Below, piece after piece: positions 1 through 5,608 of a stretch of 8,883 nucleotides of DNA. This stretch comes from Methanosarcinales archaeon (GTDB taxonomy: Archaea > Nanobdellota > Nanobdellia > Woesearchaeales > CG1-02-33-12): the NCBI GenBank assembly GCA_017610505.1, contig JAFCBX010000044.1, forward strand, positions 1 through 8,883, given 5' to 3'. The notes under the pieces were generated by a model that was not told the origin of the DNA, searched no databases, and worked only from the letters and a program-made list of their open reading frames with translations. Within the stretch, counting starts at the first letter, position 1, and the number at the start of each line of letters is the position of its first letter. Both the position numbers and the translations under genes were made by a program.

Positions 1-1
1 A

Positions 2-187
2 GCATTATTAAAAGTTGAAGAGTTAAGGCCTTTCAGAGGACCTGAATATTTTCAAGAGGGAGATTATGAGTACATAAATTCAAATGAAGGGAATATTTCA
101 GATTTTAAGGGAACTGAAAGGATTTTTTATAAGGGAAAAAAAGTTTTCAAACAAAATTACATAGGGGGTTTGATTATTCATAAATAA
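2..187 (+). CDS. C-terminal end of a DUF5680-like protein (5' partial)
   Basis: The frame from base 2 is open for 61 codons and ends at TAA 185-187; the start lies outside the window. The visible peptide is rich in aromatic and acidic residues and ends with a pattern of the form FKGTERIFYKGK followed by a Tyr-Ile-Gly-Gly turn and LIIHK. This resembles, from memory, the C-terminus of DUF5680 proteins, where an 'F-x-G-x-E-x-(I/V)-x-Y-x-G-K' segment precedes an aromatic N-Y-x-G motif. DUF5680 has no known biochemical function. Only 24 nt separate it from amrS and I see no strong promoter in between, so the two are probably co-transcribed. That it is coding is well supported by the uninterrupted frame and sensible composition; the family name is tentative. 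Confidence 0.6.
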   Translation, partial: ALLKVEELRPFRGPEYFQEGDYEYINSNEGNISDFKGTERIFYKGKKVFKQNYIGGLIIHK

Positions 188-211
188 GAAGGTATCAAAA
201 AGACTTATAAG

Positions 212-1225
212 ATGTTGAATATGAAAGAAGCAAGCTATTACAAAAAGCTTAAAGATGAGAATGTTCAGTGCTTGTTATGCCCTAAGAAATGTGTTATAAA
301 AAAAGATTCTTATGGATTTTGCAATGCAAGGAAAAACATAGGTGGAAGGCTTTATTCTATTGTTTATTCTAATCCATGTGCTGTTCATACAGACCCTATT
401 GAGAAAAAGCCGTTGTATCATTTTATGCCAGGAGGTAAGGCATTGTCAATTGGAACAGTTGGCTGCAACCTTAAATGCAAGCATTGCCAGAACTGGACAA
501 TGTCAATGGCAAAGCCAGAAGAGGTTTTAACAGAAAAGATTACCCCTAAAGAAATTATTGAGCTTGCAATAAAAAATAACTGCAAAATAATTTCTTATAC
601 ATATAATGAGCCAACAGTATTTTTTGAATATATGCTAGATTGCGCAAAGATTGCAAAAAAGAAGGGAATAAAAAACACAATTATTTCAAATGGATTTATC
701 AATGAGGAGCCATTAAAAGAATTATGCAAATATATTGACGGGGCTAACATTGATTTAAAAGCATTTAACAATAAATTTTACAAAGAGATATGCTCTGCAT
801 GGCTTGAGCCGGTGCTTGAATCATTAAAAATATTAAAGCAAAAAAAGGTCTGGCTTGAGGTAACCAATCTTATAATACCAACACTTAATGATAATCTTAA
901 AGAAATAAAGAAAATGTGCGAGTGGATTAAGGAGAACCTTGGAACAGATGTTCCTTTGCATTTCACAGGATTTTACCCCTGCTACAAGCTGCTAAACCTT
1001 CCAGGAACAAGCCCTGGAATACTAAAACAAGCAAAAGAGATTGCATTAAAGATTGGAATAAAGTATTCCTATGTTGGCAATGTTTTTTCAGCAGAGGAAA
1101 ACAACACATACTGTCCAAAATGCAACAGGCTTTTGATAGAAAGGTCTGGCTTTGGCATAATAAAAAACAATATAAAAAATAGCAGATGTTTATGCAAAGA
1201 AAAAATAGCAGGAGTCTTTGAATGA
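212..1225 (+). CDS. amrS: AmmeMemoRadiSam system radical SAM enzyme
   Basis: This is a radical SAM protein of the PflA-like (COG1180) branch, 337 residues, the usual size for AmrS. The [4Fe-4S]/SAM motif is CNLKCKHC at about residues 85-92. Ahead of it is the family's Cys-rich N-terminus (C20, C23, C27, C37) and a segment reading CAVHTDPIEKKPLYHFMPG, which is close to diagnostic. A C-terminal Cys cluster (C301-x2-C304, C326-x-C328) looks metal-binding; the second half is CLC rather than the usual CPxC, which is odd. The family is named for genomic association with AMMECR1 and Memo proteins; its substrate is unknown to me and neither partner is in this window. The start is ATG 212; ATG 221 (MKEASYY) is equally plausible and closer to typical family N-termini. 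The gene ends in an ATGA overlap with the next gene, implying translational coupling. Confidence 0.93.
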   Translation: MLNMKEASYYKKLKDENVQCLLCPKKCVIKKDSYGFCNARKNIGGRLYSIVYSNPCAVHTDPIEKKPLYHFMPGGKALSIGTVGCNLKCKHCQNWTMSMAKPEEVLTEKITPKEIIELAIKNNCKIISYTYNEPTVFFEYMLDCAKIAKKKGIKNTIISNGFINEEPLKELCKYIDGANIDLKAFNNKFYKEICSAWLEPVLESLKILKQKKVWLEVTNLIIPTLNDNLKEIKKMCEWIKENLGTDVPLHFTGFYPCYKLLNLPGTSPGILKQAKEIALKIGIKYSYVGNVFSAEENNTYCPKCNRLLIERSGFGIIKNNIKNSRCLCKEKIAGVFE

Positions 1226-2184
1226 GCACAAAATATAATTCAGACTTTAAAGAACATTCTGTTGATGCAGTTGTGCTTGCAGGAAGAAGCAGGCTTATTG
1301 TTCCAGATAAATCAAATATTATATATTCTTCCTTTCCTCTATTCCCTTCATCTCCTTCAACTTTATACCCTATAGAAATTGTAAATCCCCCACAACCCAT
1401 GGACAAAGCAGGCATTGATTACAAGGCAATTATTAAGATAGGTGGAAAGCCAATGGTTAATTATGCTGTGGAAGCATTAGCTGAATCAGACTATGTTAAT
1501 ACTATTTATATTGTTGGAGAAGAAGATCAGTTAAATAAAACTGGCTTTTCAAGAGGAAAAGAAAAAATAAGATTTGTAGATGATAAAGGAAGCTTTATAG
1601 ATAATCTCATTGAGGGAGGCAATAAGGCAAAATCAGATAAAATACTTTTTTCAACCTCAGATATTCCCTTAATTAAAAAAGAGCATGTTAATGATTTTAT
1701 TGAAAACTGTTTTGAAAGGGATAATGGAAGTATTTATATTTCCTATTACACTAAAGAATCAAATAATTATAATCTAAAAGCAAACTACCCTGCTAGAATT
1801 GAGGGGAAACACCTACGGAATGGATGTATTCTTATGATAAACCGTGATTTTTTAAATGAGATAAGCAAAAAAGGAGAACTTTATGAAGCAATAAGTCCTC
1901 TTTATGGTGAGAGGAAGAAAGGGCTCTGGCCTTATCTTAAGCTTGTAAAAATTTACATCCCTACTAATGTTTTGATAAAATATATTTTCAATAGCCTTAC
2001 AATAAAATATGCAGAGAAAGCAATCTCTAATAAATTAACTAAACGCATAAATAAGAAAACAGGCAATAATCTTACATATAATCTTTATGGCATAGAGAGT
2101 GTTCCTGAAGTTGGAATAGATGTAGATAGTTATGAAGATTTGAAGAATATTGAAGAAATTATAAAAAAAGAAAATTTACATTAA
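1222..2184 (+). CDS. MobA-like nucleotidyltransferase (NTP transferase domain) with an internal insertion
   Basis: The Rossmann-like NTP-transferase fold is indicated by four features: the start SVDAVVLAG (residues 13-21), the substrate-proximal DYKAIIKIGGKPMVNY (66-81), the metal-binding STSDIPLI (144-151, with D147), and the closing GIDVDSYEDL (298-307). These match GT-A/MobA-like enzymes that activate a small molecule with NTP or CTP; the substrate cannot be read from sequence. In relatives I recall only about 10-15 residues between VVLAG and YKA(L/I)I; here there are about 46. The extra segment (about residues 25-60) is Pro/Ser/Ile-rich, and its coding strand is pyrimidine-rich, unlike the purine-rich remainder. 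The usual second glycine of LAGG is Arg. The gene overlaps amrS by 4 nt (ATGA), so the two are very likely translated together, possibly as modifying partners. The family call is confident; the function is not. Confidence 0.85.
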   Translation: MSTKYNSDFKEHSVDAVVLAGRSRLIVPDKSNIIYSSFPLFPSSPSTLYPIEIVNPPQPMDKAGIDYKAIIKIGGKPMVNYAVEALAESDYVNTIYIVGEEDQLNKTGFSRGKEKIRFVDDKGSFIDNLIEGGNKAKSDKILFSTSDIPLIKKEHVNDFIENCFERDNGSIYISYYTKESNNYNLKANYPARIEGKHLRNGCILMINRDFLNEISKKGELYEAISPLYGERKKGLWPYLKLVKIYIPTNVLIKYIFNSLTIKYAEKAISNKLTKRINKKTGNNLTYNLYGIESVPEVGIDVDSYEDLKNIEEIIKKENLH

Positions 2185-2219
2185 ATCTGAAGATATTTCT
2201 TAGTAATCAAAAATCTACT

Positions 2220-2230
2220 GGTTTTTCTTT
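2220..2230 (+). terminator. T-rich stretch downstream of the nucleotidyltransferase gene
   Basis: About 35 nt after the TAA at 2182-2184 there is a run reading GGTTTTTCTTT. Archaeal intrinsic termination commonly uses such T-rich tracts without a required hairpin. It sits just before a TATA-like element, so it could separate the amrS operon from the surface-protein gene. It is short and in an AT-rich genome, so the call is weak. Confidence 0.35.
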
Positions 2231-2237
2231 GGCCATT

Positions 2238-2250
2238 CTTATAAATTTTA
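2238..2250 (+). promoter_or_regulatory. Archaeal TATA box for the surface-protein gene
   Basis: The sequence CTTATAAATTTTA is centred about 25 nt before the ATG at 2267, the spacing expected between an archaeal TATA box and the transcription start. The transcript would therefore begin at or next to the start codon, giving a leaderless mRNA. This supports 2267 as the true gene start rather than the downstream GTG at 2452. Confidence 0.6.
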
Positions 2251-2266
2251 ATGATATTAACTAATT

Positions 2267-2401
2267 ATGAAAAAAATACTGTTTTTAGTTATGCTGGTTT
2301 GTGTTTTTGATTCTTTCTTGGTCTTAGCAGCAGATGAGAATAACAGTTGTGAAGGGCTAAGAATAAAAGTTAGTTTAGATGATACGGCCTGTTCAGGATA
2401 G
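2267..2401 (+). pseudogene. 5' fragment of the surface-protein gene: signal peptide cut off by a frameshift
   Basis: ATG 2267 opens a 44-codon frame ending at TAG 2399-2401. It encodes a textbook signal peptide: MKK, then a hydrophobic core to about residue 20, then AA before a polar segment. A mature start follows that contains CEGLRIKVSLDDTACSG. This has the style of archaeal secreted Ig-like proteins and has no C-terminus of its own. The next frame (positions 1 mod 3) is open from 2383 straight into the long downstream body, so the two pieces are one gene broken by a net -1 (or +2) shift between 2383 and 2398. Restoring one base gives a protein of about 551 residues. It could be a genuine mutation, an assembly or sequencing error, or, less likely, recoding; no heptameric slippery site is visible. 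Confidence 0.75.
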
Positions 2402-2451
2402 ACAACCTTGGCCATGTTTCCGGCATAACAGATTACATTAACCTGACTGTA

Positions 2452-3921
2452 GTGTATAATATATCTGGCCCTGATTTTTTCAAGCAGGAGGTTTTTGAGC
2501 TGACTAACTTAAACAGCTACAAAACAGCTGGAACAGGCAGTTTTAAACCTGAAAAAGCAGGGAACTATACAATCTGCGGCCAAATAATTAATTCAACTGT
2601 TGATGACCAAAATAAAGAAGATGATATTAGTTGTAAAAACATCTCTGTAATAAACACATTAGGAATTCCCTGCAATATTTCCTTAAACATTGGAACATGG
2701 AAAAACTTTTATTTTGATGAGCCAAGTGTTTTTTATCTTAATCTTAACAATGAAAGCTTTCCATTTGTGATAGAATACTGGGTTGAGGATTTATTTGGAA
2801 ACATAATTAAAAAACCAATAAACACAACAAACACAAACAAAAAGAGTTTTTCTCCAAGATTTGATGAGCCAGACAAGGCCTTTTTAATAAAAGCAAGAAT
2901 TATTTTTGTTGCATGCAATGATTCAAACAAAGAGGATAATTATGCAGAAAAACTTTTTGTTGTTAAGGGAGAAGAGCCAGAAAAAGAGTCAAAGATTGAA
3001 ATTGTTGAGCTTTATTTAAATAAAGATAATGAGATTGAGTTTGGAAAATCATTAAAAGCAAAGCTTAATATCTACAAAGGTGACTCAACAAAAAATGTAA
3101 TAAGTATCTGGGCAGAGGACAAAAAAGGAAAAAAGATCAGCACTGAAACATCAAAGCTAACAATAACAAAAAAGTTTTCTGATAACTTATTGACAATTCC
3201 TGTCCAGCTAAAGCTAAACTGCGACAGCAAGCTGGATGAAGGAAAGCATTATCTTGTTGTTAATGGCCTGGGAATAAAAACAAAAAAAGAGTTTATGATT
3301 AAAGGCAATTTAGATTCCTTTTGTCCAGAAGAAACAAAATCTTCCAATAAAATTACATCAGAAGCGAATTCTAAATTTTCCTATGAAATTATTTCAATTC
3401 CTTTAACCGCTGAAAATAACAATGAATTCATAACAAAAGTATTAATCACAGCAAAAGATGAAACAAAGCTGAAAATATGGAGCTATGTTTACCGTGGAAG
3501 CAAGTGCTACTCTGGTGAAAGAGAGGATAACTTAAAGGAAATTTTAATTTCAAGCAATGAGAACAAAACAATTGAGCTGGAAAATAAGATTATTGATGCA
3601 GAGCCGGGAGACTATAAGCTAAAGGTCAAGCTGCTTCTGGAAGGCCAGAAAACAGAGAAAGAGCTGACAAATGAAATTACAGTTATAGAATCTGTTAAAA
3701 CACAAGATATGAGTGAGAAAGAGCTTTCAAAATCTGAATTAAATGAAATCACAGAAAAAACAATAACAGAATGCAGCTGCGATCCACTAAGCCTTATAAG
3801 CAATGAAATACAATCTGAAACAGTTTATATCTCAACATCAAAAAAGGCCAGCAACCTTGCAAAATACATTTTTTTGGGCTTATCTGTTTTATTGAATGTT
3901 TTGTTAATATGGAAAAAATGA
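2452..3921 (+). CDS. Main body of an exported, C-terminally membrane-anchored Ig-like surface protein
   Basis: From GTG 2452 this encodes 489 residues; the frame is actually open from 2383, so the GTG is the first available start and probably not the natural one (see the signal-peptide fragment at 2267). The chain reads as serial beta-sandwich domains. One ends in an EKAGNYTICGQI-type strand pair followed by CKNISV; another spans about residues 70-175; a third starts near SKIEIVELYL (about 180-285); a fourth covers about 295-412. The style is that of archaeal COG1361/CARDB-like proteins. N-x-S/T sequons are dense (at least seven in the first 130 residues), fitting a glycosylated surface protein. 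The end is Lys-rich, then a hydrophobic helix (about 470-486) and WKK: a single C-terminal membrane anchor with most of the protein outside. The function is probably adhesive or envelope-related; no catalytic motif is seen. Confidence 0.8.
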   Translation: MYNISGPDFFKQEVFELTNLNSYKTAGTGSFKPEKAGNYTICGQIINSTVDDQNKEDDISCKNISVINTLGIPCNISLNIGTWKNFYFDEPSVFYLNLNNESFPFVIEYWVEDLFGNIIKKPINTTNTNKKSFSPRFDEPDKAFLIKARIIFVACNDSNKEDNYAEKLFVVKGEEPEKESKIEIVELYLNKDNEIEFGKSLKAKLNIYKGDSTKNVISIWAEDKKGKKISTETSKLTITKKFSDNLLTIPVQLKLNCDSKLDEGKHYLVVNGLGIKTKKEFMIKGNLDSFCPEETKSSNKITSEANSKFSYEIISIPLTAENNNEFITKVLITAKDETKLKIWSYVYRGSKCYSGEREDNLKEILISSNENKTIELENKIIDAEPGDYKLKVKLLLEGQKTEKELTNEITVIESVKTQDMSEKELSKSELNEITEKTITECSCDPLSLISNEIQSETVYISTSKKASNLAKYIFLGLSVLLNVLLIWKK

Positions 3922-3967
3922 ATTAAAATTAAATATTTGACTCATTTTGTTTTATCCTTTTTCATTT
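3902..3967. terminator. Shared T-rich region between convergent genes
   Basis: Only 30 nt separate the plus-strand surface-protein stop (3919-3921) from the minus-strand deaminase stop (3952-3954). The plus strand is T-rich downstream of the first gene (ATTTTGTTTTATCCTTTTTC, about 3944-3963). The minus strand is T-rich across about 3902-3930 (TTAATTTTAATTCATTTTTT). Each transcript would therefore meet a T-tract just past its stop, inside the other gene's end. This is the usual archaeal intrinsic-terminator look, without a clear hairpin. Confidence 0.45.
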
Positions 3968-4872
3968 CCGTAAGCTATATTACCAATTTTCTCTTTTAAT
4001 AATTCATATCTTTTAAGTGTCTTTGGATATGATAGAACATAATTCCTTGTTGAAGGAAAACCTTTTGTTTTGTCAATACCTTCTGGAATTATAGTCCCTT
4101 CTGGAAACTGACTTTTAGTAAGGTCAATTTCTTTGGTAAGACCAACTTCTTTATCATCAATCTTATTAAAATAATGAGAAACTTCCTTACCATTTACATT
4201 AACTGGGGCCCAAACCAGTTTTCCGCCAAAATAATCATTTACTATAAGAGCAGTAACAGCACACTGGCCAAAAGATGGATTATCTTTATTCCATTTTTCT
4301 GGATCAGAACTAGTTTCTTTAATCCAACTTTTTTGAAGAATCTTTTCCAGCCTGTTAACATACATAATGGATTTATCAACAATTATTTCAATCTCAGCCT
4401 TAACGATTAATTCTTCTGCCATCTCAAAATTATATGGTTGTTTTTTTAAAACATCAACAAAAATTCTATTTTTTACATCAGCGTATACTTCATCATGTGT
4501 AACTAATCTCTTAATTCCTGCATCAACTATTGACTTTGCACAGTCTGCACATGGAAACCAACTACTTAGATATATAGTTCCTTCATTTGAATAAACTCCA
4601 TTCTTAGAAGCATGAGATATAGCTCTTCTTTCTGCGTGTGAACCAATGCAAAGTTCCATCCCTTTACCTGAAGAATAATCCTCTCTCAGACATCTATCAT
4701 GTTTAATAAACTCTGGGGGTCCGTTCCAACCTAAAACATATCTTTTATCCTTGGTTTCTATCACTGCTGCTACTTTATGTTTTAAGCAGGTTGATTTTGA
4801 TATTGCCTTTTCTAACGAACGATTGATGGTTTGCATCTTCTTTAATTTTAATAATTCATCAATAGTTATCAT
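3952..4872 (-). CDS. dCMP/cytidine deaminase-like domain fused to a YunG-like domain
   Basis: There are two parts. Residues about 15-165 match the dCMP deaminase (ComEB-like) family. GWNGPP (48-53) is followed by HDRCLRE and ELC, HAE is at 79-81 (zinc ligand H79, catalytic E81), and PCADC is at 107-111 (zinc ligands C108 and C111). The family hydrolyses the amino group of a cytosine nucleotide or related base. Residues about 178-295 differ: KSWIKETSSDPEKW, then FGQCAVTALIVNDYFGG (C204), SHYFN (H233), and DLTKSQFP (from 250). From memory this matches the small YunG-like family, normally a free-standing protein of about 120 residues; the conserved GQC and HY hint at a Cys/His active site, which is inference. 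The gene is transcribed alone, divergent from the 5002 operon. ATG 4872 fits a leaderless start from the TATA box at 4895-4907. The deaminase call is firm, the C-terminal family moderately so; substrate and biological role are unknown. Confidence 0.85.
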   Translation of the reverse strand: MITIDELLKLKKMQTINRSLEKAISKSTCLKHKVAAVIETKDKRYVLGWNGPPEFIKHDRCLREDYSSGKGMELCIGSHAERRAISHASKNGVYSNEGTIYLSSWFPCADCAKSIVDAGIKRLVTHDEVYADVKNRIFVDVLKKQPYNFEMAEELIVKAEIEIIVDKSIMYVNRLEKILQKSWIKETSSDPEKWNKDNPSFGQCAVTALIVNDYFGGKLVWAPVNVNGKEVSHYFNKIDDKEVGLTKEIDLTKSQFPEGTIIPEGIDKTKGFPSTRNYVLSYPKTLKRYELLKEKIGNIAYGNEKG

Positions 4873-4894
4873 ATTATTATACTTCTAAAAATCA

Positions 4895-4907
4895 TTTATA
4901 TATAAGC
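4895..4907 (-). promoter_or_regulatory. TATA box for the deaminase fusion gene
   Basis: On the minus strand the sequence reads GCTTATATATAAA, a strong archaeal TATA box. Its centre is about 29 nt upstream of the ATG (4872), so transcription would start a few bases before the codon and leave almost no leader. No Shine-Dalgarno sequence lies in front of this start, consistent with leaderless translation. Confidence 0.65.
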
Positions 4908-4965
4908 TTTTTGTTTGTATCTATCTTATAATAGTAATAAGTTATGTGTTGCTTTGACATGCATA

Positions 4966-4980
4966 GAAACTTTTTTAAAG
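4966..4980 (+). promoter_or_regulatory. BRE/TATA promoter of the 5002-scpB operon
   Basis: The sequence GAAAC followed by TTTTTTAAAG looks like an archaeal BRE plus TATA element. Its centre is about 26 nt before the ATG at 5002, so the transcript would begin at the start codon. This argues against any start further upstream in the same frame (open from 4915), since those codons would precede the transcript. Confidence 0.6.
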
Positions 4981-5001
4981 ATTCTGGGTTTTTGGTTTGT
5001 T

Positions 5002-5607
5002 ATGGTCAGCGAAGAAAAGAAAAGAGAAATAAAAGCAAAGGTAGCTGAGGGAAAAATTCTCACAAGAATTATAATAGAAATAGTTGGAAAGCCAAAAGAG
5101 CATATTGAAAAAGCATTAAAGCTTGTTGTTGAAAAAATAAAGGAGCAGAAAGGACTTCAGATAGTTGAAGAAAAGCTGTTTGATGCAGAAAAGCAGGATG
5201 AAATGTTTAGCACTTTTGCAGAGCTTGGGGTACTATTTAAGGACATTGAAACATTAGTAGGATTCTGCTTTGACTTTATGCCTTCATCTATTGAGATACT
5301 GGACCCGGAAAAACTAAGCTTTGACTCAAATGAATTTGCAGGATTAATAAATGATTTATTAGCAAAACTGCATCAGATGACCCTTAAAATGGTTCAAAAT
5401 GATATTGAAAAAAAAGCATTGAAAAAGAACATGCTGAATATGCTGAAAAATATTGTTATGATATTGCTTAACATTAAAAGCATGCAATTGGAGCAGCTTT
5501 CAAAGAGCAGCGGAATAAATGAAAAGGATTTAAAGCCATTGCTTGATTCCATGATAAAAGAGAAAATAATTGATTTAAAAGAAGGGGTTTATAGCTTAAA
5601 AAAATAA
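5002..5607 (+). CDS. Conserved helical protein with C-terminal winged-helix-like domain, upstream of scpB
   Basis: The product has 201 residues and is predominantly alpha-helical by composition. The N-terminus (about 1-65) is charged and contains IVGKPKEHIEKALKLVVEKI, a motif I recall in hypothetical proteins of Woesearchaeota-like genomes. A middle block holds TFAELGVLFKDIETLVGFCFDFMPSSIEI (about 71-99), whose GFCFDFMPSSIEI core looks most conserved. An amphipathic helical region follows (about 110-160). The last 40 residues, from LEQLSKSSGINEKDLKPLLDS to EGVYSLKK, look like a winged helix (helix-turn-helix, then a beta wing). Its stop is separated by one base from the scpB ATG, so the pair is almost certainly one operon. 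That context suggests a role with SMC/ScpB or in chromosome biology, which is inference. It does not show the kleisin features of ScpA. The start at ATG 5002 was chosen because of the promoter at 4966-4980. Confidence 0.75.
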   Translation: MVSEEKKREIKAKVAEGKILTRIIIEIVGKPKEHIEKALKLVVEKIKEQKGLQIVEEKLFDAEKQDEMFSTFAELGVLFKDIETLVGFCFDFMPSSIEILDPEKLSFDSNEFAGLINDLLAKLHQMTLKMVQNDIEKKALKKNMLNMLKNIVMILLNIKSMQLEQLSKSSGINEKDLKPLLDSMIKEKIIDLKEGVYSLKK

Positions 5608-5608
5608 G

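Noticed and set aside
963..1415. Minus-strand open frame of 150 codons opposite amrS and the nucleotidyltransferase start
   Set aside because: Both plus-strand genes have clear family motifs throughout. The antisense frame is a consequence of their codon use; part of it reads protein-like only over the pyrimidine-rich insertion, which I report as a finding instead.
2383..2401. Programmed ribosomal frameshifting in the surface-protein gene
   Set aside because: The overlap interval contains no X-XXY-YYZ slippery heptamer, no homopolymer longer than two bases, and no obvious downstream stem; a mutation or sequence error is simpler.
4174..4594. Two plus-strand open frames of 75-78 codons within the deaminase gene
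   Set aside because: They are antisense to conserved deaminase and YunG-like motifs and have no domain features or start signals of their own.
4915..5001. An earlier in-frame start (TTG at 4915) for the protein upstream of scpB
   Set aside because: The added 29 residues are unlike the charged start that follows, and the BRE/TATA element at 4966-4980 places transcription start at about 5002.
5002..5607. Calling the gene upstream of scpB a canonical scpA
   Set aside because: It lacks the conserved N-terminal kleisin segments of ScpA that I would expect to recognise; only gene position and a C-terminal winged helix are suggestive.
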